Shown: positions 9,309 to 18,541, numbered from the stretch's first letter. The stretch is 64,000 bases of DNA from Bradyrhizobium australiense (GCF_013114825.1 NZ_JAAVLX010000007.1:248001-312000), one strand, 5' to 3'. Numbers and translations are program-made. The notes: a model not told the origin generated them from the letters alone.

Positions 9309-9746
9309 ATGGCGCTCAAGCGGATGGACAACGTAGGAATCGTCGTCGAAGATCTCGGAGGGACGATTGATTTCTTTCGCGAACTCGGCCTCGAGCTAGA
9401 AGGGCGGGCTACGATCGAAGGAGAATGGGCCGGACGTGTCACTGGACTGGGCGATCAGCGTGTCGAGATTGCCATGATGCGCACACCGGATGGCCACAGC
9501 CGGCTCGAGCTCTCCCGATTCCTCACGCCGCCTGTCGTCGCAGATCACCGGAACGCCCCGGTCAACGCCCTAGGCTACCTCCGCGTCATGTTCGCCGTCG
9601 ACGACATCGACGAGACGCTTGAAAGGCTCCGCACGCGCGGCGCGCAGCTCGTAGGCGAAGTAGTCCAGTATAAAGACGCGTATCGACTCTGCTACATCCG
9701 TGGGCCTGAAGGGCTTCTCATCGGACTCGCCCAAGAACTCAGCTGA
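9309..9746 (+). CDS. VOC-family (glyoxalase/bleomycin resistance-like) protein
   Basis: A 145-residue vicinal-oxygen-chelate fold protein. It has two beta-alpha-beta-beta-beta modules: MDNVGIVVEDLGGTIDFFRELG at the N-terminus and LGYLRVMFAVDDIDETLERLRTRGAQLVGEV in the second half, ending with the family-typical RLCYIRGPEGLLIGLAQEL. The ATG at 9309, behind a TTGGAGATTGGAAAC ribosome binding region, is chosen over an in-frame TTG five codons upstream. Enzymatic substrate cannot be told from sequence; lyase, dioxygenase or antibiotic-binding roles all occur in the family. Confidence 0.85.
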   Translation: MALKRMDNVGIVVEDLGGTIDFFRELGLELEGRATIEGEWAGRVTGLGDQRVEIAMMRTPDGHSRLELSRFLTPPVVADHRNAPVNALGYLRVMFAVDDIDETLERLRTRGAQLVGEVVQYKDAYRLCYIRGPEGLLIGLAQELS

Positions 9747-10084
9747 GCGCAATACGAAGACAAATGGCGAAGAGTGACCAATGTCAGCGAGCGCGTCCGA
9801 GGCCGGCCCGCCTGTTCGAGGTCCATCCCTCCACGGTTGGCCGCGTTCCCGCTAAGCACGATTGGGTCGTCAACCCGGGCCGGGTCGCCCGCGAAAGCCG
9901 CCGTCAGCAGCCTAAGAGACCGTTTGAACAGCCTGTGCAGTCTTGATCTGGAACTTAAAGAAATGGAGAGCGCTCCTCTACGTAAGAAGATATGCCTTGA
10001 CCAGCAGATCGGGATCTCGGACGGGACAGACAGCTTCCTGATCCACCGCCTCTTGGTTCGGCGAGGCCTCGCGATCGTTCGCGA
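9747..10084. other. Non-coding spacer between convergent genes
   Basis: About 340 bases between convergent VOC and GNAT genes. Short frames are present but none looks coding, and I see no clear terminator hairpin. Confidence 0.35.
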
Positions 10085-10987
10085 TCACATGAAGCCGGGG
10101 TTGCGCGGTAGATACTGGACCCAGTTCCCGAACTCACGGGACGACATCAGCAACATCGGAAACTCGATCCGCATTCCGTGCTCCATAGCGGTGTTGAGGG
10201 CCGCTTCGCTCGCGCCGGGCAGGAACGCCGATACCCGCGACGAGCCGCTCTCAGCCGCCAAGTGCAGCACCGTCCTGAAAGCGGGAGCGACGGCGTGGGA
10301 TTCCATGACCGCGAGCGGTCCGATGTGTCCGCCGGCGTCCACGTAAGCGTAGCCCACCCAATCGCTTCGGTCGTAGAGATTGAACCCTCTCGTCCCGTTA
10401 TCGTTGATCAGGTAGCGGTGATGCTTTTCGCGCGACACACCAACGACCCGCTCGTCCGCCTGTGCGAGCCGACGCAGGGTCGAAGCTTCTTCTTCGAGCG
10501 GCGCAAAGTCGAGCTGCTGGCCCCGCAAGCGGCCGATCAAATGCTCCCGCGATACACTGACGCTGTAGATGGGAATTCGCGGAAGCAGTCCGTGGCGGAT
10601 GTAGAGGCCTTGCGAAACTGTGTTGAAGCTGAAGGTGATGAGCACCCTGTTGGACGCGCCCGATTTCTCGGCGTGCTCCAGGGTCCGCTTGATCAGCTCG
10701 TTGCCGATGCTCCGCCCCTGGCGGTCGGGGGACACGAATAATTGCGCCAGGAACCACAGGTTGCCGCAGACCCAACTCCAGGCGAAGCCGAGGATCCGCT
10801 CGCCCTCCTCCGCCACCCACAGACCGTCGGGGTCGTCCTCCATGGAAAACAACTGAAACTTGGGAGGGGAAGAGACGGCCATTTGCCCGAAGCCATGCCG
10901 TTCGGTGAGATCGTTGATACTGGAGACGACGAGGGCGTCGGCGAATTCCAGATCCTGTACGCGCGCTGGCCGGCAAACCACAGACAT
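10085..10987 (-). CDS. GNAT-family N-acetyltransferase
   Basis: A 300-residue acetyl-CoA-dependent acyltransferase. The N-terminal half is a GNAT domain (RPARVQDLEFADALVVSSI at the start; the acetyl-CoA binding strand/helix LFVSPDRQGRSIGNELIKR at about 85-103; then LYIRHGLLPRIPIYSV). The C-terminal half (about 165-300) looks like a second, degenerate GNAT-like fold (GYAYVDAGGHIGPLAV ... MRIEFPMLLMSSREFG), an arrangement known in tandem GNAT proteins. Substrate unknown. It is followed downstream by a convergent gene and shares its orientation with the acyl-CoA dehydrogenase-like gene upstream, 30 bases apart, so the two may be co-transcribed. Confidence 0.85.
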   Translation of the reverse strand: MSVVCRPARVQDLEFADALVVSSINDLTERHGFGQMAVSSPPKFQLFSMEDDPDGLWVAEEGERILGFAWSWVCGNLWFLAQLFVSPDRQGRSIGNELIKRTLEHAEKSGASNRVLITFSFNTVSQGLYIRHGLLPRIPIYSVSVSREHLIGRLRGQQLDFAPLEEEASTLRRLAQADERVVGVSREKHHRYLINDNGTRGFNLYDRSDWVGYAYVDAGGHIGPLAVMESHAVAPAFRTVLHLAAESGSSRVSAFLPGASEAALNTAMEHGMRIEFPMLLMSSREFGNWVQYLPRNPGFM

Positions 10988-11017
10988 CGGGCAACTCCGT
11001 TAGTGGTCGGATAACCT

Positions 11018-12232
11018 TCAAAACCTCGCCGCTCCGGGATCGAGCCCAAGCGCCAGCCGGCCGGCGATGATGTAGTTGTTCGGACTCATCGCAATATGCT
11101 TCGCGGCGGCGCGCACGTCACGGACCGCGCGTTCCATGGCGCAGGTCTCGAAAATGGCGGCGGCGCCCGCGCTGGCGGCCAGCTCATCGGTGATGGACAT
11201 CGCAGTTTCGGCCGCATGTGCGTTCGCGATCCGAAGGTCCGCACGCGCCTTCACCAGCCGTTCGCCGCCGGTCTCGGTCGCGGCCATCAATTCCGTCATG
11301 GCATCGATCAGAAAGGCGCGGGCGGCCAGAAGCATTGCTCTCGCCCGCCCGACCGTCGCCTGGACGGTTTCGCGATCACGCAGCAGGGCCCGGGTGCCGA
11401 GACGGCTTTTCCGGCAGGCGAGTTCCGCGAACGATGTAATGGCGCCGGAGGCGATGCCGAGCGGCACCCCGCAGATGCTCCACGCGAATACCGATGATGG
11501 CGGCATGCGATAGAGCAGTCCGGGCTGGGTCGGTCGTGGTCCGAGAAACGGATGGGCGTGAGCGGCTGGCACGAAAATATCCCGCGCCTCGAAATCGCAA
11601 CTTCCGGTGCCGCGCAGTCCGCACACATGCCAGTTATCGTGGATGGTCACGTCGCGGCGGCCGAGATAGCAGCAGAGAAGGGGCGACTCCGGTTCTTCGG
11701 GCCTGATGCTGGCCAGCACCATGAATCGCGTCGCGTGATGTGCGCCGCTGCCAAATGGCCAGCGCCCCGAAACGCAATAGCCACCATCGACAGGAGTCCC
11801 CGTGCCGACCGCACCGGTCGAACTGGCGACAAAGGCATGCCGGTCAGCAAACCAATCGCGTGCGATGGTGTCAGCGAGGTAGCCGCCGATCCGGCTCATG
11901 CCGCCGCCGTTGGCGACGAGCCAGCCAACCGAACCATCGAGCGCCGAGGCAGCCTCGACCACGCGCATGAACTCGAAGGGAGACAGCTCGAGTCCGCCGA
12001 GCGCGTGCGGTAGCCACAGGCGAAACAGGCCAGCATCGGCGAGCGCTGCGAAAACTGCGTCGGGCAAGCGCCGTCCGCGGTCGAACTCGCTGCGCTGCGC
12101 AGCGATCAGCGGGGCCAGCGCCTGGACTGCCACGAGCACGCGGCAAACCCGGTCTGGGGCACCGGCGATCACTTCCGGACCGGGACGGGCCATCGGATCA
12201 TCCGCCTCCACCGCATCGCAGGAATCGCGCAT
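11018..12232 (-). CDS. Acyl-CoA dehydrogenase-family flavoprotein (monooxygenase-like)
   Basis: A 404-residue flavin-dependent protein of the acyl-CoA dehydrogenase fold. It has an N-terminal helical domain (LADAGLFRLWLPHALGG), a central beta domain (VSGRWPFGSGAHHATRF; VCGLRGTGSCDFEARDIFVP) and a C-terminal helical bundle (SITDELAASAGAAAIFETCAMERAVRDVRAAAKHI). The pattern is closest to the HpaB/HsaA/DszC-like branch that uses reduced flavin for hydroxylation, so a dehydrogenase role should not be assumed. The start at 12232 fits the family length; the frame is open 60 codons further upstream but that stretch looks non-coding. It is divergent from the regulator at 12337, a common activator-target layout. 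Confidence 0.8.
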   Translation of the reverse strand: MRDSCDAVEADDPMARPGPEVIAGAPDRVCRVLVAVQALAPLIAAQRSEFDRGRRLPDAVFAALADAGLFRLWLPHALGGLELSPFEFMRVVEAASALDGSVGWLVANGGGMSRIGGYLADTIARDWFADRHAFVASSTGAVGTGTPVDGGYCVSGRWPFGSGAHHATRFMVLASIRPEEPESPLLCCYLGRRDVTIHDNWHVCGLRGTGSCDFEARDIFVPAAHAHPFLGPRPTQPGLLYRMPPSSVFAWSICGVPLGIASGAITSFAELACRKSRLGTRALLRDRETVQATVGRARAMLLAARAFLIDAMTELMAATETGGERLVKARADLRIANAHAAETAMSITDELAASAGAAAIFETCAMERAVRDVRAAAKHIAMSPNNYIIAGRLALGLDPGAARF

Positions 12233-12336
12233 CGGCAGCCCTCGAAATTTTTCAGCGCAGCCGCAGCATGATCGTTCGTTTCCCGGAGGTCCTGAATCTG
12301 TTCCGAAAAAGTTGCAAAAAATGTAGTCTCCAAGCC
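12233..12336. promoter_or_regulatory. Divergent promoter region
   Basis: This 104-base interval separates divergent flavoprotein and regulator genes and so must hold both promoters. It contains an A-rich tract (GAAAAAGTTGCAAAAAATG) just before the regulator start. No clear operator was identified. Confidence 0.4.
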
Positions 12337-13902
12337 ATGACGACAATCCACGAATTCGGTCCCTACCGCCTCGACGTGGAGGCCGAGATGCTGTTTCGGG
12401 ATTCCGAACCAATCACGCTCGGACGCCGCGCGGTGATGCTGCTTCGGCTGCTTGTGGAGCGGGCCGGAACGCCGGTTTCCAAGGACGCGCTGATGCAGGC
12501 GGCGTGGCCGGGGCTTGCGATCGAGGAGAGCAACCTGACGGTGCAGATCGCCGCCCTGCGGCGGATACTTTCCGACGTCGACGGGGGCGCGACCTGGATC
12601 GAGACGCTGCCGCGCCGCGGCTACCGTTATGTCGGGCCGCCGGTCGCCGCCGAATCCGGAGCCCGCCTGCCCACGTCACCGGCACCGGCAGTGTCCGATA
12701 GGCCGTCGCTCGCGGTGCTTCCGTTTTCGAATCTGAGCGGCGATCCCGGGCAGGATTATTTTTCCGGCGGGATCACGGCAGACATCATCGCCGAACTGTC
12801 GCGGTTCAGGTCGCTGTTCGTCGTCGCCCGCCACTCCAGCTTTGCCTACAAGGACAAGGCGCCCGATATCAAACAGGTCAGCCGCGAGCTCGGCGTCAGG
12901 TACGTGGCCGAAGGGAGCGTGCGCAAGATCGGCAGCCGGGTGCGGGTGACCGTCCAGCTTCTCGATGCAGCGAGCGGTTACAGTCTCTGGACCGAGCGCT
13001 ACGACCGTGAACTCGAAGACATCTTCACCCTGCAGGACGAGATCGTCCGGGCGATCGTCGCGGCCCTACCGGGCCGGCTGGAGGACGCCGGCCGCGAGAT
13101 CGCGAGACGCAAGCCGACCCCGAGCATTACCGCCTATGATTTGGTTCTGCTGGGAAACGAGCGATGGCGTCAGTTGACCGTGAAAGGCATGGCGCAAGCC
13201 AGGGAGTATTTTCGAAGTGCCGTCGCGCTCGACCCGCAATATGCCGGCGCCCACGCCAACATCGCCTGGACCATAGTCTGCGATGTGTTTCTCGAATCGC
13301 CAGCCACCGCGACGCTCGACGATGCGCTTCGCGAGATCGAGACCGCGCTCGACATCGACGACGGCGACGCCTGGGCTCATGGCGTCTTCGCGCAACTGCT
13401 GTTCCTGCGGCACGAGGACGACAAAGCCGAAATCCACTTCAGCCGAGCTCTCGCGCTCAATCCAAACGATGCCGATGTAGCCGCCGTTTTCGCAAATATT
13501 CTGGTCTACTGGGGACGGTGGCGAGAGGCGCTCACATGGATCGGAGCGGCCAAACGGCTAAACCCCTTTCCACCCAATTTGTATCACTGGTACCACGCGC
13601 TCGCCCTCTACTCGGGGCACGAGTACGAGCAGGCGGTCAAGGCGCTGATGGAGGCGCGATCCCTCGACCGCTGGTCGCATGGTCTGCTTGCCGCCTGTTA
13701 TGCGCAGATGGGCCGGCTCGGCGAAGCGCGGTCCGAAGCGGAGGCATTCGTCAGGAAACGGTATCGTGAAATGAACGCGAACGGCGCAATTCCACCGGCG
13801 AACACCCTCGATCTCGTTCGAGCGCGGGCTGAAAGGTACAGAAATTCAGTCGATCGCGAGCACTTCCTCGACGGCTTGCGCAAGGCCGGCCTATCGGGTT
13901 GA
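12337..13902 (+). CDS. Winged-helix transcriptional regulator with TolB/FlgO-like and TPR domains
   Basis: A 521-residue regulator in three parts. The N-terminal OmpR/CadC-type winged helix spans about residues 1-100, with NLTVQIAALRRIL as recognition region and the typical WIETLPRRGYRYV end. A FlgO/TolB-like amino-terminal domain follows at about 125-250 (RPSLAVLPFSNLSGDPGQDYF, RELGVRYVAEGSVRK, LWTERYDRELEDIF). The last 250 residues are TPR-like helices (FRSAVALDPQYAGAHANIAW, ALALNPNDADVAAVF). No membrane helix is evident, so it is probably cytoplasmic. Related proteins are often annotated as adenylate cyclase because of shared TPR domains, but no cyclase domain is seen here. It is probably a regulator of the divergent flavoprotein gene (inference). 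Confidence 0.82.
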   Translation: MTTIHEFGPYRLDVEAEMLFRDSEPITLGRRAVMLLRLLVERAGTPVSKDALMQAAWPGLAIEESNLTVQIAALRRILSDVDGGATWIETLPRRGYRYVGPPVAAESGARLPTSPAPAVSDRPSLAVLPFSNLSGDPGQDYFSGGITADIIAELSRFRSLFVVARHSSFAYKDKAPDIKQVSRELGVRYVAEGSVRKIGSRVRVTVQLLDAASGYSLWTERYDRELEDIFTLQDEIVRAIVAALPGRLEDAGREIARRKPTPSITAYDLVLLGNERWRQLTVKGMAQAREYFRSAVALDPQYAGAHANIAWTIVCDVFLESPATATLDDALREIETALDIDDGDAWAHGVFAQLLFLRHEDDKAEIHFSRALALNPNDADVAAVFANILVYWGRWREALTWIGAAKRLNPFPPNLYHWYHALALYSGHEYEQAVKALMEARSLDRWSHGLLAACYAQMGRLGEARSEAEAFVRKRYREMNANGAIPPANTLDLVRARAERYRNSVDREHFLDGLRKAGLSG

Positions 13903-14089
13903 GGGGCAACAGCGGTTCGCACGCGAACTCGAGATGGGTCAACGCGACCGCAGGCTAGGTTACATAGATAAACTAGGAGGTCACCGCTTTCGAAGCCAAC
14001 GGAATTCGCGCCAGCGGGCTCGGACCGGAACCGTCAGTAGTACAAAATCGTGAAAGATCGTATTTTGGCGAACAAAATCGTTGAGCGCT

Positions 14090-14166
14090 TGGTAGCGGGG
14101 GAGGGACTCGAACCCCCGACCCCAGGATTATGATTCCCGTGCTCTAACCAGCTGAGCTACCCCGCC
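14090..14166 (-). tRNA. tRNA-Met (anticodon CAU)
   Basis: A 77-base cloverleaf on the minus strand: acceptor GGCGGGG pairing with CCCCGCU (one G-U at the end), D arm GCUC/GAGC, anticodon stem CGGGA/UCCUG enclosing loop AUCAUAA with anticodon CAU, T arm GGGGG-UUCGAGU-CCCUC, discriminator A and an encoded CCA. The body matches the elongator Met tRNA pattern of alphaproteobacteria rather than initiator tRNA. CAU could in principle be a lysidine-modified Ile tRNA, but the body argues against it. Confidence 0.95.
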
Positions 14167-14282
14167 ACGGCATCGCGGCAGCGGCACACAATGCCGCGGT
14201 CGCGAACGCGCGGCATATAAGGAGCGCCCCGACGACCTGTCAAGCAAAGCGAGCTGTCCGGCCAAGCATCTGCAAAGTAGCG

Positions 14283-14663
14283 CTATTTCGGTCGGATTGT
14301 CGGGTCGCCGCCAGGGCTGCCGGGCGGCGGAATCACCGGCGTCTTGCTGCCGTTTGGCGCAGGCGCGTGCATTTCGGGATCAATCCCCGGAGGCGGGCAC
14401 AATACGCCTTCGGAGCGGGCCAGTTTGTCGCCGAGCGGCTCCGTCCGCTGGCCGGTGGTCGTTCCTTCCGGGGTCTTTCCTTCCGGAACCGTCGGACTCG
14501 AGTGCGGCGTCGGTTGCATCGGTGCGCAGTTGGCGGCGCGATCAGGCGATGGCGGTGCGGTCTGCGCCGGAGGAGTCGTCGGGCCAGGCGGGGCCTGTGC
14601 ACCTGCCACGCCCGCGGTTGCCGCCAGCACGCATGAGAGAAGAACTGCGCGTTTCATTGCCAT
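14283..14663 (-). CDS. Secreted proline/threonine-rich small protein
   Basis: A 126-residue exported protein of unknown function. A clear signal peptide (MAMKRAVLLSCVLAATAG, cleavage near AGAQA) is followed by a low-complexity Pro/Thr/Gly-rich mature region with two Cys (AANCAPM and EGVLCPPPG), which may form a disulfide. The ATG at 14663 is selected because it starts the signal peptide; the frame is open upstream into pmtA. It lies 53 bases after pmtA on the same strand. Proteins of this type are frequent in Bradyrhizobium periplasmic gene sets. Confidence 0.7.
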   Translation of the reverse strand: MAMKRAVLLSCVLAATAGVAGAQAPPGPTTPPAQTAPPSPDRAANCAPMQPTPHSSPTVPEGKTPEGTTTGQRTEPLGDKLARSEGVLCPPPGIDPEMHAPAPNGSKTPVIPPPGSPGGDPTIRPK

Positions 14664-14716
14664 GCAGGAAAACGGTCCCCGCGGCCGGATGTTCCGCAAT
14701 CGGACGCCGCCGCGCT

Positions 14717-15355
14717 TCACGATTTCCGAAAACGGATTAGCGAAAAATGTCCCATTGGCGGCATCGGCCGCCGCTCGGTCAGGGTGACGCCGCCATGTTT
14801 GGCGGCCCAGTTGGTCAGGCGTTCCCACGGAAATTCCGGCCGCCAGCCCAGCCGCCGCGCCAGTGGCGCGAACGCCAGTTCGAACGCGCGGCGGGGACCG
14901 GTTTCGGCGCCGATGTGATTCACCAGAATGAGTTCGCCGCCGGGCTTCAGGACGCGGATGAAATCATCCAGCGTGCGTTCCGGATCGGGCACTGCCGTGA
15001 TGACATATTGCGCCACCACCGCATCGAAAAACGAATCCGGAAACGCCAGGTTCTTGGCGTCCATCACCGCGAGCGCTTCGACATTGGTGAGGCCGAACTC
15101 GCGCACGCGCTTGAGCGCCCGCCGCAGCATCGGCTCGGAAATGTCGACGCCGCACAATTTCGTATTGCGCGAATATTCTGACAGCGACAGCCCGGTGCCG
15201 ACGCCGACGTCGAGAACACGTCCGCCGATCTTGTCGGCTTCAGCGATGGTCGACCGGCGACCCTCGTCGAACACCTTGCCGAAAACCAGATCGTAGACCG
15301 GCGCCCAGCGCCCATAAGCCTTTTCGACCCCGTCGCGGTCGATGTCCCCAGCCAT
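14717..15355 (-). CDS. pmtA: Class I SAM methyltransferase, probably phosphatidylethanolamine N-methyltransferase
   Basis: A 212-residue SAM-dependent methyltransferase with motif I VLDVGVGTGLSL (about 47-58), the acidic motif II end CGVDISEPML and motif post-II FDAVVAQYVITAVPDPERTL. Length and sequence fit the Rhodobacter/Bradyrhizobium-type PmtA, which methylates phosphatidylethanolamine towards phosphatidylcholine, a major membrane lipid of rhizobia. It is a soluble or peripheral membrane enzyme. It follows mnmA by 22 bases on the same strand and is probably co-transcribed with it. A related UbiE/other small-molecule methyltransferase cannot be fully excluded. Confidence 0.78.
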   Translation of the reverse strand: MAGDIDRDGVEKAYGRWAPVYDLVFGKVFDEGRRSTIAEADKIGGRVLDVGVGTGLSLSEYSRNTKLCGVDISEPMLRRALKRVREFGLTNVEALAVMDAKNLAFPDSFFDAVVAQYVITAVPDPERTLDDFIRVLKPGGELILVNHIGAETGPRRAFELAFAPLARRLGWRPEFPWERLTNWAAKHGGVTLTERRPMPPMGHFSLIRFRKS

Positions 15356-15377
15356 TCCCTCTGCCCCGATTTTTTTC

Positions 15378-16577
15378 TTAACTGCGCATCACCTCGGCGA
15401 GCGGCGCGGCCTTTTCCCGCGCCCCTGCCCTCGCCGCCGGATGGCGTGCGGCCGCGCTCTTGATGAATCCGCCGCCGAGCACGCGCGCCTGTCCCGCAGG
15501 CGCATCGTAGAACACGCAGGCTTGGCCGGGCGAGACGCCCTCTTCGCCGGCAACGAGCTCGACTTCATAGCCGTCGTCTACCGCGCGCAACCAGGCGGGC
15601 TGCGGCGCGCGCGTCGAGCGCACGCGCACGAACATCTCGATGCCGTCACCGATGATGTGGTCGAGCGCGCCGTCGCCGATCCAGTTGATGTCGCGCAACA
15701 GGATGCGATCCATCCGCAACGCCGCGCGCGGCCCCACCACGACGCGGCGGCTGGTGGCATCGAGCTTGACGACGTAGAGCGGCGCGCCGGCTGCAATACC
15801 CAGTCCCTTGCGCTGGCCGACGGTGAAATGAACGATCCCTTGATGGCGGCCGATCACACGGCCCTCGAGATCGACGATGTCACCGGGCTCGATCGCGCCG
15901 GGCTTGAGGCGGCCGATAACGTCGGTGTAGCGCCCGGTCGGCACGAAACAGATGTCCTGGCTATCCTGCTTTTCGGCGACTTCAAGGCCGAAGCGCCGCG
16001 CCAGTTCGCGCGTCTGCGGCTTGGTCATGTCGCCGAGCGGAAAGCGCAGGTAGTCGAGTTGCTCGCGCGTGGTCGCGAACAGGAAATAGCTCTGGTCGCG
16101 ATCGGCATCGGCGGCGCAGACCAGCGCCCGCGATCCGTCGGCAAGGCGGCGCGAGGCGACATAGTGTCCGGTCGCGAGCGCCTGCGCGCCGAGTTCACGC
16201 GCGGTCGCCAAGAGATCGCGAAACTTGACCGAGCGGTTGCACTCGATGCAGGGCACCGGCGTTTCGCCGAGCGCGTAGCTGTCGGCAAAATTGTCGATCA
16301 CGGATTCGCGGAAGCGGCTTTCATAGTCGAGCACGTAATGCGGAATGCCGATCCGCTCCGCGACGTTGCGGGCGTCGTGGATGTCGCGGCCGGCGCAGCA
16401 GGCGCCCTTGCGATGGGTGGCCGCGCCATGATCGTAAAGCTGCAGCGTGATCCCGACCACGTCGTAGCCCTCGGACTTCAGCAAGGCAGCCGTCACCGAG
16501 GAGTCGACGCCGCCGGACATCGCAACCACGATCCGTGTGTCCTGCGGACGGCCTTCGAGATCCAAACTGTTTCGCAT
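15378..16577 (-). CDS. mnmA: tRNA-specific 2-thiouridylase MnmA
   Basis: Catalyses 2-thiolation of the wobble uridine (s2U34) in tRNA-Lys, -Glu and -Gln. The 399-residue product has the PP-loop ATP site SGGVDSS at 21-27, the catalytic nucleophile Cys in PCIECNRSVKF and the partner Cys in DSQDICFVP. The C-terminal beta barrel ends GQACVFYD. The start at 16577 (MRNSLDLEGRPQ) matches the family; further in-frame ATGs lie 4 and 15 codons upstream. A 25-residue Ala/Arg-rich tail extends beyond the usual end. Confidence 0.94.
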   Translation of the reverse strand: MRNSLDLEGRPQDTRIVVAMSGGVDSSVTAALLKSEGYDVVGITLQLYDHGAATHRKGACCAGRDIHDARNVAERIGIPHYVLDYESRFRESVIDNFADSYALGETPVPCIECNRSVKFRDLLATARELGAQALATGHYVASRRLADGSRALVCAADADRDQSYFLFATTREQLDYLRFPLGDMTKPQTRELARRFGLEVAEKQDSQDICFVPTGRYTDVIGRLKPGAIEPGDIVDLEGRVIGRHQGIVHFTVGQRKGLGIAAGAPLYVVKLDATSRRVVVGPRAALRMDRILLRDINWIGDGALDHIIGDGIEMFVRVRSTRAPQPAWLRAVDDGYEVELVAGEEGVSPGQACVFYDAPAGQARVLGGGFIKSAAARHPAARAGAREKAAPLAEVMRS

Positions 16578-16870
16578 GCCAGGGGTCATCGACTTCACTC
16601 GCAAGCGCGCTATGCAGCTCACGGCCAGGGTTAAAAAGCCTTTTGTTATAAGGCCTTATGATCTCATTCGGCCATACCGGGCCGGATCGGACGCCGCTCT
16701 TTAATATAGGCCGTATTCCCGCGAGGCAATCAGCCGATCCTCCTTTTGGAGGAGGTCCAGGACGGCAAATCTTGCCGCCGGGCAGAAAAGGGGGTTGCGA
16801 TCATGCTCCGCAGTTTGGCCGCCATTCGTTTAAGTATTTGAACTAACGTGATATTTTTTGCAACGGCCGG
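16578..16870. other. Divergent spacer mnmA / fliK
   Basis: AT-richer spacer. It contains a perfect 12-base palindrome (ATAAGGCCTTAT, 16648-16659) about 70 bases upstream of mnmA and no supported gene. The fliK promoter follows immediately. Confidence 0.4.
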
Positions 16871-16886
16871 TGGCCCGGTCCTTGCT
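16871..16886 (+). promoter_or_regulatory. Sigma-54 (RpoN) promoter of fliK-flgD
   Basis: TGGCCCG-GTCC-TTGCT matches the sigma-54 consensus TGGCACG-N4-TTGCW with one mismatch and has the exact GG-N10-GC spacing (GG at 16872-16873, GC at 16884-16885). Transcription would start near 16897, about 25 bases before the fliK GTG. The sigma-54 activator gene flbD in the same cluster supports the call. Confidence 0.72.
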
Positions 16887-16921
16887 GAACAGTAGCCGAG
16901 AGCTCAGCGCGAGGGTCACCC

Positions 16922-18541
16922 GTGGTTCGTGTCACGTCAGAAGTATCGGCAAACGTATCTTTTCAGACCGCGGCGGCGAAGTCCGCCCGGCCGGATTCCG
17001 AGCCATTCGCCGGAAACGACAGCTTCGCGGCGCTGGTCGACAGCAATGCGGCCGCAAGCCACAACGACCGCGCGCAGGACTCCGCGCCAGCGCCCGCCCC
17101 GCGCCGCTCCAACGACACGCAGGCAGCGACCGACAATCGCTCGCGCGATAACGCCGCCGCATCGGACAAGGCCGCGCGCAACACTTCGAACGATCGCGAC
17201 GACGCCGCGGCCAAGGCACGGGCTGACAAGGCACGCGACGACGGCAAAGCCGATAGCACGCTCGATACCGACACCAAGGCCGAGACGCCCCGCCGCGCCA
17301 AGTCGACGTCCGACGCACCGAAGTCCGACGATGCGAAGTCTGACGAGACGACGCAGGCAGCTTCCGGCGACGCTGTCCCGGCAACCGATCAAACCGGGAC
17401 GACGCAGGATGGAACGGCCGTGGTGACGGCCGACGCCATTGCCGTCGTCATCCCTGTGGCTACAGCGCCGGCGGCGACGGCTTCCGCGACACAAGCAACC
17501 GACAAGGCGACCGCGCCGCTTGCCATCGCCGCTGCGGCGATCGCAGCGTCTGCTTCCCTCGCCGCCGAGACCGCGCCGGCCACGCCTGCACCTGAAGGTA
17601 CCGAGGTCACCGTAACCCAGGCCACAACCGCGAACGCCGCCCAGGCCACAGCCGCCGACCCATCGGTCACAACTGGCATCGCTCAAGCCGCTTCGATGGT
17701 CGCGGCGACGCCCGCCGCCACCAAACCCGCGGCGCAGCTCAAGAACCCCGATCTTGCCAGGAAAAGCGCGACGACAGCGGTCGAGCCCGAGAACACGGCC
17801 GGTACCACCGCGACGTCCGCAACCGCAGCGCCTGCCGCGGACACCATCGTGCCCGCCGTCACGCCGCCGACCGGAGCCGCAGGCAAGCCGAAATCCGAGA
17901 ACGGCACCGCCGACGCCTCGGGCAATTCCATCGCGACGCCGGCCGCTAACGCCCAAGCCAACGCGCATCTTGCCGCCTCCGGTATCGGGCAGACGCCAGT
18001 CAATTCCTCCGGCAACGGCCTGCAGGTTGCCGGCGCGATCCAGGCGCAGCAACCACCCGCTTCCGCCACGACGCCGGCTGCAGCTAGCCAGCTCACCGCC
18101 ACGGCCGCCGCAAGCGCGCCGGTACCGGTCAGCGGACTTGCGATGGAAATCGCCGCGTCCGCCAAGAGCGGCAAGACGCGCTTCGAAATTCGCCTCGATC
18201 CCGCCGAACTCGGCCGCATCGATGTCCGCATCGACGTCGATCGCCACGGCCAGGTGACGTCGCATCTGACGGTCGAACGGCCGGAAACGCTGTCGATGCT
18301 GCGTCAGGACGCCAACCAGTTGCAGCGTGCACTCGACAATGCCGGGCTCTCGACCGGCAATAGCGGCCTGCAATTCAGTCTGCGCGACCAGTCTTCGCAG
18401 GGCCAGAACGACGGCAACCAGTCCAATCCCAACGCACATCGCCTCGTCGTCAGCGAGGACGACAGCATGCCGGCCGTCGTCGCCGGCCGCAACTATGGCC
18501 GCATGCTCGGTGCGAGCGGCGGCGTCGACATCAGGATTTAA
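16922..18541 (+). CDS. fliK: Flagellar hook-length control protein FliK
   Basis: Secreted molecular ruler that ends hook growth by switching export specificity. The 539-residue product is extremely Ala/Thr/Asp-rich and low in complexity over about 1-400, as in alphaproteobacterial FliK. The conserved C-terminal Flg_hook domain is at about 415-500 (TRFEIRLDPAELGRIDVRIDVD, then VERPETLSMLRQDANQLQRAL). The start is GTG; no ATG is available near the conserved N-terminus. flgD follows after 11 bases. The long antisense frame through this gene is a codon-bias artefact. Confidence 0.85.
   Translation: MVRVTSEVSANVSFQTAAAKSARPDSEPFAGNDSFAALVDSNAAASHNDRAQDSAPAPAPRRSNDTQAATDNRSRDNAAASDKAARNTSNDRDDAAAKARADKARDDGKADSTLDTDTKAETPRRAKSTSDAPKSDDAKSDETTQAASGDAVPATDQTGTTQDGTAVVTADAIAVVIPVATAPAATASATQATDKATAPLAIAAAAIAASASLAAETAPATPAPEGTEVTVTQATTANAAQATAADPSVTTGIAQAASMVAATPAATKPAAQLKNPDLARKSATTAVEPENTAGTTATSATAAPAADTIVPAVTPPTGAAGKPKSENGTADASGNSIATPAANAQANAHLAASGIGQTPVNSSGNGLQVAGAIQAQQPPASATTPAAASQLTATAAASAPVPVSGLAMEIAASAKSGKTRFEIRLDPAELGRIDVRIDVDRHGQVTSHLTVERPETLSMLRQDANQLQRALDNAGLSTGNSGLQFSLRDQSSQGQNDGNQSNPNAHRLVVSEDDSMPAVVAGRNYGRMLGASGGVDIRI

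Noticed and set aside
14090..14166. The tRNA-Met gene as an integration site for a genomic island
   Set aside because: No integrase, direct repeat of the tRNA 3' end or composition change was seen on either side.
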